Below are positions 39,221 through 47,762 of a stretch of 64,000 nt of DNA, in pieces. Location of the stretch: positions 2,917,501-2,981,500 of the forward strand of contig NZ_CP042435.1 of assembly GCF_007971225.1 (NCBI RefSeq), given 5' to 3'. Position 1 is the first letter of the stretch; each line of letters opens with the position of its first letter. The position numbers were made by a program, and so were the translations under genes. Origin of the DNA: Panacibacter ginsenosidivorans. Its GTDB lineage: Bacteria > Bacteroidota > Bacteroidia > Chitinophagales > Chitinophagaceae. The notes below the pieces were generated by a model. It worked only from the letters and a program-made list of their open reading frames with translations, was not told where the DNA came from and did no database searches.

Positions 39221-39240
39221 GTTGTGTCACTCACTTATAC
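39221..39240 (+). repeat. Intergenic repeat arm, type B
   Basis: GTTGTGTCACTCACTTATAC is a forward B core with one change. The outer flank (TTGCCGGCTG ... TGGCATCTTC) precedes it. It faces the reverse A arm at 39919 across the DinB gene. Confidence 0.88.
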
Positions 39241-39356
39241 TATTGATTTTTTATGGCAACAGGAAGCAATTCCTCATCATTCTTACTGCCGAATAAAATC
39301 AATAACTTACTAACCTATTATTTTAGCCCATTATTTATCCATATAATTTAACAACC

Positions 39357-39806
39357 ATGATGACAGAAAATCTTTTGATGCTTTGGGAAGAAGGCAGAAC
39401 CCGTTTTACTAAACTATTGGATGTTGTAGCCGAAGATGATTTACCTAAGAAATTATCGCCATCACCAAATAGTATAGGATTTCTTATTCGCCATATTGGT
39501 GATGTGGAAATGCTGTTTGCCAAAAATGTATTTCAACTAAAGGAAATACAGGTTCATGCTAAAACAGTGATTGCCCAAAAAGATACAGGAGAATGGATAA
39601 CCCTTGCTGAGTTAAAAGAATATGTGCACCAGTCTGCAACTGTATTAAGAAAGGCAATCCTTCAGGTAAAGGAAGAAAGTTGGGAGCAATCAATCACCAC
39701 AAAGGAGTTTGGCACAAAAACGATGGCAGAGGCTTTGGGCAGAATTGTTACACATACGGCTTATCATGCGGGTCAACTCGGCATTATTCTAAAATACGGA
39801 CAATAA
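39357..39806 (+). CDS. DinB-family protein
   Basis: The 149-aa four-helix-bundle protein has the metal-binding His triad of the DinB/YfiT-like group: His46 in IRHIGD, and His133 and His137 in THTAYHAGQLGIIL. Related proteins are thiol transferases or maleylpyruvate isomerase-like enzymes; in B. subtilis DinB is DNA-damage induced. No partner gene is adjacent. Two ATGs in a row begin the frame; the first is used. It has its own terminator and is bracketed by inward-facing repeat arms. Confidence 0.85.
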   Translation: MMTENLLMLWEEGRTRFTKLLDVVAEDDLPKKLSPSPNSIGFLIRHIGDVEMLFAKNVFQLKEIQVHAKTVIAQKDTGEWITLAELKEYVHQSATVLRKAILQVKEESWEQSITTKEFGTKTMAEALGRIVTHTAYHAGQLGIILKYGQ

Positions 39807-39814
39807 AACAGCAT

Positions 39815-39835
39815 CGCAGGTTCTTATAACCTGCG
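39815..39835 (+). terminator. Intrinsic terminator after the DinB gene
   Basis: A CGCAGGTT/AACCTGCG stem with a 5-nt loop is followed by TTTTCGTTT, 9 bp after the stop codon. Confidence 0.88.
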
Positions 39836-39918
39836 TTTTCGTTTGGTTGCCGGAATTAAGCCGTCAGTTATATTTACGGGCTGCGGCACCATCAATAAAG
39901 CTGCATAAAGTTCTAGTA

Positions 39919-39938
39919 GTACAAGAGTGCGACGCAAC
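39919..39938 (-). repeat. Intergenic repeat arm, type A
   Basis: A perfect reverse A core with outer flank CAATGCCCC ... ACTGGAGCCGGGCCAATAAAAAA, just before the parA-like gene. Confidence 0.92.
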
Positions 39939-40042
39939 CAATGCCCCGCTTATGCACTGGAGCCGGGCCAATAAAAAAGTTCTCCATCCAAAAGATTGTT
40001 CCCCCTCGGTTAACAGCAATAAATCTTTTGTATATTTATTTT

Positions 40043-40780
40043 ATGGTATCTATAGCACTTTACAATTTAAAAGGTGGTGTGGGCAAAACTGCCGCTGCCG
40101 TAAACCTGGCCTACCTGGCCGCTGCAGATGGTTTAAAAACATTGGTGTGGGACCTTGACCCACAAGGCTCTTCGTCATTTTACCTGAATGTAAAAGCAGA
40201 TGTAAAAAATGAAAGCCGCAAACTGATAACCGGCGAACTGGCGGCCAAAGATGCCGCGCAGGATTCGGCATTTGAAAACCTTTGGGTAATACCGGCCGAT
40301 CTTTCAGCACGCAATGCAGACCTGGCGCTGGATGATTTGAAACAAAGTAAAAAGAAACTGAAGAGCGTACTGACCGGTTTAAAACAGTTCGACCTGGTAA
40401 TACTGGATTGCCCGCCGGGCATATCACTCCTACACGAAAATATTTTTAATGCGGCAGACTGGGTGCTGATGCCTAATATTCCTACTACTTTATCCATACG
40501 GTCGTTTGAAACGGTAATGAATTATTTTAAAGAAAATGATCTTGACGCAGGCACTCTGAAATGTTTTTTTAGTATGGTAGATCACCGCAAGAACCTGCAC
40601 CATGAAGTGATGCAGGAGTTTTATAAAGACAAGCTATTCTTTAAAAATTATATCCCATACCTGAGTGACGTGGAGAAAATGGGTACGCACCAACAACCCA
40701 TTTTTGAATTTGCCAATAGCAGTTATGCTGCGCAATGCTACCGCGATCTATGGAATGAAATAAAGAAAACATGCCTTTGA
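40043..40780 (+). CDS. Orphan ParA-family ATPase
   Basis: The 245-aa protein has the deviant Walker A KGGVGKT (residues 10-16), the Walker A' WDLDPQGSS and Walker B VILDCPPG of the ParA/MinD/Soj family. Such ATPases position chromosomes, plasmids or protein complexes on the nucleoid. No parB or parS-like cluster is adjacent, so it is an orphan. The ATG at 40043 gives a compact MVSIALYNLKGG start; the frame is open further upstream but that part lies in the repeat flank. The next gene, an esterase, is 42 bp downstream. Confidence 0.85.
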   Translation: MVSIALYNLKGGVGKTAAAVNLAYLAAADGLKTLVWDLDPQGSSSFYLNVKADVKNESRKLITGELAAKDAAQDSAFENLWVIPADLSARNADLALDDLKQSKKKLKSVLTGLKQFDLVILDCPPGISLLHENIFNAADWVLMPNIPTTLSIRSFETVMNYFKENDLDAGTLKCFFSMVDHRKNLHHEVMQEFYKDKLFFKNYIPYLSDVEKMGTHQQPIFEFANSSYAAQCYRDLWNEIKKTCL

Positions 40781-40822
40781 TTTTTGTATCAGCTACAAAA
40801 TTTATACAGCAAATAAAAATCT

Positions 40823-41554
40823 ATGAACAGACAAATTACATCATGGTACAGCCCCGCCCTTGGTAAAGAAATGCCTATCGCTTCTTATGGTCACTTTGGT
40901 TTTGCGTTATTATTGATACCCACAGCAGCAGCAGATTACCTGGAATATGAGCGTTTTCAAATGATAGATGTACTACAACCACTAATAGATTCCGGGAAAC
41001 TAAAGGTATTCAGCATAGACAGCATGAACAAAGAAAGCTGGCTGAACCATGAAATGATTCCCGATCATAAAGCTATTCGTCACAACCAGTTCAACGACTA
41101 TGTGTTCAATGAAGTAATTCCCTACATCCGCAATAATACCAGCCCCGATACTTTTATTTATACCAGTGGCGCATCATTTGGTGCATTACATGCAATGAAC
41201 CTTTTTCTCAAAAAACCCGATCTCATTAATGGCGCTATCAGCCTCAGTGGTGTGTACGATCTTACTGAATACACAAAAGGTTTTTGGGATGAACAGGTTT
41301 ATTTCAACAGCCCCATTCATTATGTGCCCAATTTGCAGGATCAATGGTATCTTGATAAAATTAAAGCATCGCATCATATACATATTTATACCGGCGGTGG
41401 TGCGCATGAAGACCCCGAAGCAAATAAAAGATTCTCACAGGTTTTGTGGGACAAAGGCATCTGGCACGACCTGGACATTTGGGGGCCGGATATAAATCAT
41501 GACTGGCCAACATGGAGGGCAATGCTACCTTATATTATCGATATAAAGTTTTAA
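40823..41554 (+). CDS. Esterase-family alpha/beta hydrolase
   Basis: The 243-aa protein has the esterase D/feruloyl-esterase-like layout. The nucleophile lies in TSGASFGA (Ser118), an Asp/His pair probably falls in the last 50 residues (HEDPEANKRF and GPDINHDWPTWRAM), and there is a long N-terminal region beginning NRQITSWYSPALGKEMPIASYGHFG. No signal peptide is present. It probably cleaves a small acyl ester in the cytosol. It is 42 bp downstream of the ParA-like gene and may be cotranscribed. ATG start. Confidence 0.8.
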   Translation: MNRQITSWYSPALGKEMPIASYGHFGFALLLIPTAAADYLEYERFQMIDVLQPLIDSGKLKVFSIDSMNKESWLNHEMIPDHKAIRHNQFNDYVFNEVIPYIRNNTSPDTFIYTSGASFGALHAMNLFLKKPDLINGAISLSGVYDLTEYTKGFWDEQVYFNSPIHYVPNLQDQWYLDKIKASHHIHIYTGGGAHEDPEANKRFSQVLWDKGIWHDLDIWGPDINHDWPTWRAMLPYIIDIKF

Positions 41555-41625
41555 AGACTTAGTTTTACCCGTAACAATGCAGTTAATTTTTATTGAACCG
41601 GCTGCATTGCTGCTATTAAGCTGTG

Positions 41626-41645
41626 GTTGTGTCACTCACTTGTAC
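41626..41645 (+). repeat. Intergenic repeat arm, type B
   Basis: A perfect forward B core. The outer flank (TTTTTATTGAACCGGCTGCATTGC then TAAGCTGTG) begins after the esterase stop codon. Confidence 0.92.
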
Positions 41646-41730
41646 TTTTTATCCCTGTTCTGCACCTTTCAAACACCAATTTCGTTTGCGGGTACGTTAA
41701 TTGAATATTATTGTCACAGCATTTTATTAC

Positions 41731-44190
41731 ATGATCTTTTCATTTATAAAAAATAAAGCGTTACGCATAACCGCATGGGTGTTTAGCAGCCTGCTATTGA
41801 TTATTATTTTATTACTGGCGGCAGTAAATATTTATCTCGCTTTTAATAAGGATTCTTTGTTAAGCAAGGTTAAAGAAACAATTGGCAATAATGTAGCGGG
41901 TAGACTAGAAGTAAAAGATATCAGTATAAGTACCATCAGCACTTTCCCCGATATTGCTGTTGACCTTGAAAATGTAGAGCTCATCGATTCTGTTTATCAA
42001 ATGCCATTTCTAAAATGCAGCGTGCTCAGTTGCCGCATCAATATTTTTAAAATAGGAGATATACAACACCAGCTTTCAAAAGTTGTTTTAAAACAGGGGC
42101 GCATACATATTTATACAGACAGCAGCGGATATAGCAATCTTGGTATGTTTTTAAAACCCAAAAAAGAAACAACACAAAAACAGAAAGAGGGTTTTGTGAT
42201 CCGCACCGTAATGCTTGAACGTATTGATCTTGTTATAGACAATGAGCAAAAAAAGAAAGACTTTGATTTTCATATACAAGATTTTACTGCAAAGCTGAAA
42301 CAAACAGATACCCTTTTGCATATCGCTGTTGAGCATAAGACAACGGTAATGAAAATGATCTTTAATCGTGCAAAAGGCAGCTATCTTGAAAACATGGCTG
42401 TAGAAGGTAATTTGGATCTTTACTTCAACAGAGCATCCAAAACATTGCGTTGCGAAAGAAGTGAAATGGAGATCAATGAGCAACCATATACTGTAACCGG
42501 ATTATTCAATTTTTCCGGCGAACCCTCTTTTCATCTTGATATAGCAGGCAATGAATCAAAGTTTGAAAAAACCTATGTAGTACTTACCCCTAAATTAAGA
42601 ACGAGGCTAAGTGCCATACAGATTACAGAACCGCTCGCGGTACATGTTGCGCTAAACGGCCCATTAGCGAATGGAAAAATACCCATCGTTACTGCCTCCT
42701 GGAAAACCGAGAACAATCAATTGAGCAGTGGGCCTGTTACATTTGATGAATGTTCTTTTACAGGAAGCTTTACCAATAATATTTCGGATACACTGCCACA
42801 TACAGATCAATTCTCTGAAATAACTATGCAAACTTTTTCAGGCAAATGGCGGGGATTGGAACTTACCGGTAAAAATATAAAGGTGAATAATCTGCAGCAG
42901 CCGGTTGTTCAGTTTAACCTGTCTTCGTTTGCATCTCTTACAGATGTTGATAATGCTATTGGCTCTGATGCAATAACTTTTCTAGCAGGCACAGCATCTA
43001 TCGGATTGTCTTATAAGGGGCCTCTTATTGCCGATCCTTCTCAATTAAAAAATCTTACAGCAGCATTACAACTAAAAAACGGCCAGCTCTTATATGAGCC
43101 TAAGAATATAATGCTGGAAAATTGTACGGGCTTTGTATCTATCGGCGACAATAAACTATTGTTCAAAGATTTTGAGTTTGATTTTAAGAACAGTCATTTT
43201 GCGGTAAATGTTGAGGGCAATGATATGAGTGGGCTTTCAAAAAACATCAATTATAAAGCAGCATTGGCGTTGAACGTTAGCAGCCCCTATCTACATCTTG
43301 ACGAGATATTCCAGGTATTGCAACCAACAGAGAAAAAAACCACTAAAAAAAGAAAAGCACAGTTTGCCGCTACGGCTAATAAAATAGACGATTTTTTTGC
43401 TAACAGTAACTGGATCATTAATCTTGCCGCAGATAAGGTAAGTAAGGGTCCTTTTTATGCAGAGAAACTAAAGGTTCAACTTGCCATGCAGGAAAACAAC
43501 TGGAACGTAAATTATTTATCACTTTATCATGCAGGCGGTTCTATTTCTGCAACTGGCAAATTATACCAGCGCAATGCAAAAACATCTGCGGCACATGCAG
43601 ATATCAAAGTACAGCAAATAAATATACAACAATTGCTTACCGGCTTTAATAATTTCGGGCAAAACAGCATTACAGGAAAAAATTTAAGAGGAGTGCTGGA
43701 CGCCGAAGCGCATCTTAATATGACAATTAATTCAGGTACAGGCGTTGTAATTCCCAGGTCAATGACGGGCGCAATAGATTTTTCTTTAAAGAACGGCGCC
43801 ATCATTAATCACAAAGGGCTTGAAGAAATGAAAATACTTTTTCTCAAGAATCGTGACATGAGCAATGTTCGTTTTGCGGAACTTAAAGACCGGCTTGATA
43901 TAACACCCGATTATTTATACATCAACAGAATGGAAATTCAATCAACCGCCATCAGCATGTACCTCGAAGGCCAGTACGATATTTATGGTAAGAATACAGA
44001 CATGCTGATACAGGTTCCCTTTAGCAACTTTGGTGAACGCGATGAAACAGTACCCGCAAAGAACAAAGGGCTTGATGCCAAAACCGGTCTTAGTATTTGG
44101 ATCGGCGCAAAGAACGATCAATATGGCGAAATAAAATTTACACCAAGGCTTTCAAAGAAGAAATTCAAAAAAGATAAAGACAAGAAGTGA
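41731..44190 (+). CDS. AsmA-like inner-membrane protein
   Basis: The 819-aa protein has an N-terminal transmembrane helix (about residues 12-33) and a long beta-rich periplasmic region built like AsmA/YhdP bridge proteins, with a conserved C-terminal AsmA_2-like segment (LLTGFNNFGQNSITGKNLRG, DAEAHLNMTIN) and a basic tail (KKKFKKDKDKK). AsmA-family proteins help lipid transport or outer-membrane protein assembly in the envelope. The ATG at 41731 (MIFSFIKNKALRI) is preferred to a TTG ten codons upstream. Confidence 0.85.
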   Translation: MIFSFIKNKALRITAWVFSSLLLIIILLLAAVNIYLAFNKDSLLSKVKETIGNNVAGRLEVKDISISTISTFPDIAVDLENVELIDSVYQMPFLKCSVLSCRINIFKIGDIQHQLSKVVLKQGRIHIYTDSSGYSNLGMFLKPKKETTQKQKEGFVIRTVMLERIDLVIDNEQKKKDFDFHIQDFTAKLKQTDTLLHIAVEHKTTVMKMIFNRAKGSYLENMAVEGNLDLYFNRASKTLRCERSEMEINEQPYTVTGLFNFSGEPSFHLDIAGNESKFEKTYVVLTPKLRTRLSAIQITEPLAVHVALNGPLANGKIPIVTASWKTENNQLSSGPVTFDECSFTGSFTNNISDTLPHTDQFSEITMQTFSGKWRGLELTGKNIKVNNLQQPVVQFNLSSFASLTDVDNAIGSDAITFLAGTASIGLSYKGPLIADPSQLKNLTAALQLKNGQLLYEPKNIMLENCTGFVSIGDNKLLFKDFEFDFKNSHFAVNVEGNDMSGLSKNINYKAALALNVSSPYLHLDEIFQVLQPTEKKTTKKRKAQFAATANKIDDFFANSNWIINLAADKVSKGPFYAEKLKVQLAMQENNWNVNYLSLYHAGGSISATGKLYQRNAKTSAAHADIKVQQINIQQLLTGFNNFGQNSITGKNLRGVLDAEAHLNMTINSGTGVVIPRSMTGAIDFSLKNGAIINHKGLEEMKILFLKNRDMSNVRFAELKDRLDITPDYLYINRMEIQSTAISMYLEGQYDIYGKNTDMLIQVPFSNFGERDETVPAKNKGLDAKTGLSIWIGAKNDQYGEIKFTPRLSKKKFKKDKDKK

Positions 44191-44227
44191 TTTTTGTTTA
44201 CCGGCTATAGTACATATGGCATCGCCT

Positions 44228-44362
44228 GTTGTGTCACTCACTTGTACGTTTGGAAAAGGTGTCAGCTATCAGGTATCAGCATTCAATAAGCAACTGATAT
44301 TTAGCTTAAACCTGACTGCTGATTGCTGAAACGTATTCATCAGTACAAGAGTGCGACGCAAC
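44228..44362. repeat. Inverted-repeat pair, B arm ... A arm
   Basis: A perfect forward B core (44228-44247) faces a perfect reverse A core (44343-44362). The 95-bp spacer (GTTTGGAAAAGGTGTCAGCT ... ACTGCTGATTGCTGAAAC) is homologous to that at 31205-31298. The left outer flank (TTACCGGCTATAGTACATAT then GGCATCGCCT) follows the AsmA-like stop. Confidence 0.95.
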
Positions 44363-44443
44363 CAAAGTATAATAGCACCACAAAAACTTGCTACAAAAAC
44401 TCAAACTCATAACTTCAACATATTAATTATTCAAACACGCTTT

Positions 44444-45478
44444 ATGAAATACTTTCTTGTAGTACTAACTGCTGCCATCATTGCATCATGCAATCAACCC
44501 GCTGCTGAACAATCGAAGAGCGTTACGGTGCAGGATTATTTTGCGCCGCATGATTCAGGCGTGCAAAGTGCCGGTATAAAAATGATCCCGATAGAAACGC
44601 CGGTTGGAAAATTCAATGTATGGACAAAAACAATTGGCAATAATCCGCGTATAAAAGTGTTGCTGCTGCATGGCGGACCTGCCATGACGCATGAGTACAT
44701 GGAGTGTTTTGAAAGTTTTTTTCCGCGTGAAGGTTTTGAAATGATAGAATACGACCAGCTTGGCTCTTACTATTCTGATCAACCTACAGACAGCAGTTTG
44801 TGGACGACAGATCGATTCGTTGAAGAAGTAGAACAGGTACGTAAAGCACTTGGTTTAAGCAAGGACAATTTGTATTTGCTTGGCAATTCATGGGGTGGCA
44901 TTCTTGCCATGGAGTATGCATTGAAGTACCAGGATAATTTGAAAGGTCTTATCATCTGCAACATGATGGCAAGCTGCCCTGATTATGGTAAATATAATCT
45001 TGTATTGCAGCAGCAGATGAATAACACAGTTGTTGACAGTATTATGCTTTTGCAAAACAAAGGGCAAACATCTAATCCAAGATATGAAGCGTTGCTTGAA
45101 GGTTATTACAATGAACATCTTTGCCGCATTGTGCCAAACCCTGATCCTGTGCAGCGTGCATTTAAACATGCTAACATGACTATCTATACTATGATGCAGG
45201 GACCAAGCGAGTTTGGTATATCAGGCAGGCTTGCAAACTGGGATATCAAAGACAGACTAAAAGAAATAAAAGTGCCCACGCTTACAGTTGGTGCAAAGTT
45301 CGATACCATGGATCCTGATCACATGAAATGGATGAGCACACAGGTACAGAATGGCACTTATTTATATTGCCCCGAAGGCAGCCATCTTGCCATGTGGGAT
45401 GATCAAAAACATTTTTATCCCGGCGTTATAAAGTTTATTAAAGATGTAGATGGTGGAACGTTTAAGAAGGGAGAATAA
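44444..45478 (+). CDS. Proline iminopeptidase-like lipoprotein hydrolase
   Basis: The 344-aa alpha/beta hydrolase has a lipoprotein signal (MKYFLVVLTAAIIASCNQ) and the S33-family motifs HGGPAMTHEY (oxyanion loop) and GNSWGGILAMEYA (Ser nucleophile), with a C-terminal Asp/His pair around VGAKFDTMDPDHM and PEGSHLAMWDD. It probably removes N-terminal proline or a similar residue from peptides in the periplasm. The ATG at 44444 is chosen because a GTG further upstream falls inside the repeat arm. Confidence 0.9.
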   Translation: MKYFLVVLTAAIIASCNQPAAEQSKSVTVQDYFAPHDSGVQSAGIKMIPIETPVGKFNVWTKTIGNNPRIKVLLLHGGPAMTHEYMECFESFFPREGFEMIEYDQLGSYYSDQPTDSSLWTTDRFVEEVEQVRKALGLSKDNLYLLGNSWGGILAMEYALKYQDNLKGLIICNMMASCPDYGKYNLVLQQQMNNTVVDSIMLLQNKGQTSNPRYEALLEGYYNEHLCRIVPNPDPVQRAFKHANMTIYTMMQGPSEFGISGRLANWDIKDRLKEIKVPTLTVGAKFDTMDPDHMKWMSTQVQNGTYLYCPEGSHLAMWDDQKHFYPGVIKFIKDVDGGTFKKGE

Positions 45479-45514
45479 ATTTTTGTTACGGACTGCAGTG
45501 CTTATGGCATCTTC

Positions 45515-45534
45515 GTTGTGTCACTCACTTGTGC
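45515..45534 (+). repeat. Intergenic repeat arm, type B
   Basis: A forward B core ending GTGC, with outer flank TTTTTGTTACGGACTGCAG then ATGGCATCTTC starting at the hydrolase stop codon. It faces the reverse A arm at 46750 across the permease gene. Confidence 0.9.
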
Positions 45535-45560
45535 GGTTGAAAATTAAATGGGCAGAAACA

Positions 45561-46649
45561 TCAAATCTTCTCTTTCACATTTAATGCATCTCTTAGTCCA
45601 TTGCCCAATAAATTAAATGCGAGTACCAACAACATAATTGCAATGCCCGGCTCTAATGCAAGCATGGGGTTATTGGTAATAATAAAATTATAATTCTCTT
45701 TTATCATTAAACCCCAGCTTGGTTGTGGTGGCTGCACACCGACACCCAGAAAGCTAAGGCCCGCTTCAATTACAATAGCAGATGCAAAATTACTTGCAGC
45801 AATTACCATAACCGGTCCGAGTATATTTGGTAAAATATGCAATACAATTGTTCTTGTATAAGAGAACCCTAATGCTCTTGTTGCTTCTATGTATTCCAGC
45901 TCACGAACGGCAAGAACTTGTCCGCGTACAAGTCTTGCAACATTTACCCACATGGTCAACCCAACAGCAATAAAAACCTGCCAGAAACCTTTCCCTAATA
46001 ATAAAGTGATTGCAAATACAAGCAGCAATGTCGGTATACTCCAGATAACATTAATGAGCCACATGATTACATCATCAACCCACCCTTTAAAGTAGCCTGC
46101 TAATGCACCAAGTAAAATACCTATGGTCAAAGAAATGATTACGGTTATTAATCCAACACTTAAGCTAACTCTTGTACCAACAATAAGACGACTGGCAATA
46201 TCTCTTCCAAACTTATCTGTACCAAGCGTAAACTTTTGTTCAATAACAGGTATTGCCGCAAGTTGCGATAAAGAGAAACTTACACGTTCTGTGATACCAT
46301 CATCAATAAATTTTTGTGCGATAATACTGTCAGTGGTTTTTGAATAAGAAACAACAGGAACAAAACTGTAAGTATCGGGTTCGCCGTTTAAAAGCTTTTC
46401 AAAAAAGTTTACATGTGTAGCAGCAGCACTGTCTTTTTTTATTTGCACGAGTTGAATAGTAAAGCCCGCTTTCTTATTCGCAATTTCAGGAATGATCCTG
46501 TTTGCATAAGGCGAATTATCCGGCGCAATAAAGTAAGCAAACATTGCAGCTACAAAAGCAATGAGGATAACAACAGTTCCAAAAACAGCTCCTTTGTTTT
46601 TCAGTAGTCTTTTGATGAAAGCGCTTTTGTATGTATAAGATTTGAACAA
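45561..46649 (-). CDS. Oligopeptide-type ABC transporter permease (OppC-like)
   Basis: The 362-aa inner-membrane permease has an N-terminal helix (about 20-41), an unusually long periplasmic segment of about 100 residues (47-145) and a BPD_transp_1 domain with five helices and the EAA loop (EYIEATRALGFSYTRTIVLHILPN). The GTDKFGRDIASRLIVG segment is typical of OppC/DppC. No OppA, OppB or ATPase gene is next to it, so its partners must be elsewhere. The start is TTG; the next ATG is 35 codons in and would remove the first helix. Bracketed by repeat arms at 45515 and 46750. Confidence 0.85.
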   Translation of the reverse strand: MFKSYTYKSAFIKRLLKNKGAVFGTVVILIAFVAAMFAYFIAPDNSPYANRIIPEIANKKAGFTIQLVQIKKDSAAATHVNFFEKLLNGEPDTYSFVPVVSYSKTTDSIIAQKFIDDGITERVSFSLSQLAAIPVIEQKFTLGTDKFGRDIASRLIVGTRVSLSVGLITVIISLTIGILLGALAGYFKGWVDDVIMWLINVIWSIPTLLLVFAITLLLGKGFWQVFIAVGLTMWVNVARLVRGQVLAVRELEYIEATRALGFSYTRTIVLHILPNILGPVMVIAASNFASAIVIEAGLSFLGVGVQPPQPSWGLMIKENYNFIITNNPMLALEPGIAIMLLVLAFNLLGNGLRDALNVKEKI

Positions 46650-46749
46650 ATTTTGATAAAAAGAATTTCACGCAAAGATGCAAAGTTTTTAAGGCACAGG
46701 GAGACTTTGCGGTTTTACTACCATGTTTCTTTGATGAAATATTTTTGCA

Positions 46750-46769
46750 GTACAAGGGTGCGACGCAAC
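46750..46769 (-). repeat. Intergenic repeat arm, type A
   Basis: GTACAAGGGTGCGACGCAAC is a reverse A core with one change. The region before it (46665-46745) contains a loose hairpin (ACGCAAAGATGCAAAG ... GACTTTGCGG). It sits at the permease 5' side. Confidence 0.88.
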
Positions 46770-46824
46770 CAAAGCCTAATACTTATTCAAAAGCATGACA
46801 CATACACTTCTTTGAAAATGAAAA

Positions 46825-47076
46825 TTATTTTATGTCTTCAAAGTCTATATACTCGCCATCTGTCGTGGTTGTATTTTTTGTAGAAGAAGGTTTTGATTGT
46901 TGAGTTGGATTTTGAGCCTGTTGCTGCTGTTTGCGCATTTGTTCTTCCTGCATGCGGCGCATCTCATTTACCTGGCTTTTAAAATGCGAAGTCGTTCTGG
47001 CAACGGGTACTACAAAGTCGAAGACCAGTTTATAGATCAGGTATAAAATTAATATGGTTACAACTACTTCTATCAT
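46825..47076 (-). CDS. DUF4834 family small membrane protein
   Basis: The 83-aa protein has one N-terminal transmembrane helix (about 3-23) and a Gln-rich, charged cytosolic tail (EMRRMQEEQMRKQQQQAQ, ending GEYIDFEDIK), matching the DUF4834 pattern found in Bacteroidota. Function unknown. It starts 9 bp after the frr stop codon on the same strand, so it is probably the second gene of an frr unit. ATG start. Confidence 0.88.
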   Translation of the reverse strand: MIEVVVTILILYLIYKLVFDFVVPVARTTSHFKSQVNEMRRMQEEQMRKQQQQAQNPTQQSKPSSTKNTTTTDGEYIDFEDIK

Positions 47077-47085
47077 TGCTATTGT

Positions 47086-47652
47086 TTAAACGGCCATCAT
47101 TTCTTTCTCTTTGGCGGCAAGATGTTTATCAACCAAACTTATATGCTTGTCGGTTATGTTCTGTATATCTTTCTCTGCATCCTTTGCTGCGTCCTCGCTT
47201 AAGCCATCTTTCTGCAGTTTCTTTATATGCTCTATAGAATCGCGGCGGATATTTCTAATCGCAACTTTTGAATGCTCGCCTTCTGCACTTGCTTTTTTAA
47301 ATAGATCTCTTCTGCGTTCTTCGGTAAGTGGCGGAAGAAAGAGGCGTATCTGAACACCATCATTCTGTGGCGTAATGCCAATATTTGCCTGAAGGATTGC
47401 TCTTTCAATTGGCGCCAGCATATTTTTCTCCCATGGTTGTATACTAACCGTTCTTGCATCAAGCACACTAATATTGGCAACCTGGTTAACAGGGGTTGCC
47501 GACCCGTAATAATCAACCGAAATACCATCCAGCATGGAAGGAGTTGCTTTGCCAGCCCTTATTTTAGTAAGTTCTGTTTCAAGATGTGCGATAGCTTTTT
47601 GCATTGATGATTCTGCATCTTCCGTTATCAGCTCCAGTTCTTCCAGTGACAT
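47086..47652 (-). CDS. frr: Ribosome recycling factor
   Basis: The 188-aa protein splits post-termination ribosomes with EF-G. It shows the family signatures LITEDAESSMQKAIAHLETELTKIRAGKATP at the N-terminus, VDYYGSATPVNQVA, and IRLFLPPLTEERRRDLFKKA in the coiled-coil region; its length is the normal 185-190. The ATG at 47652 gives MSLEELELI; the frame can be extended 17 codons upstream, but that extension does not resemble RRF. pyrH, often adjacent, is not here. Confidence 0.97.
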   Translation of the reverse strand: MSLEELELITEDAESSMQKAIAHLETELTKIRAGKATPSMLDGISVDYYGSATPVNQVANISVLDARTVSIQPWEKNMLAPIERAILQANIGITPQNDGVQIRLFLPPLTEERRRDLFKKASAEGEHSKVAIRNIRRDSIEHIKKLQKDGLSEDAAKDAEKDIQNITDKHISLVDKHLAAKEKEMMAV

Positions 47653-47762
47653 ATTACTTGATTTAAAGTGCAGCAAAACTAATAATAGCTGATGCAATGA
47701 CAAAATGCCCGGAGGATTTTAATAATTCCTTTCGATAATTTACCGTGTAAGGGCAAGTTTTA

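Noticed and set aside
39919-40042. An upstream extension of the ParA-like gene starting at 39941
   Set aside because: It would begin in the repeat flank and the first 34 residues do not resemble a ParA N-terminus; the ATG at 40043 gives the standard start.
44351-44443. GTG start inside the repeat arm for the proline iminopeptidase-like gene
   Set aside because: It would hide the lipoprotein signal that begins at the ATG at 44444.
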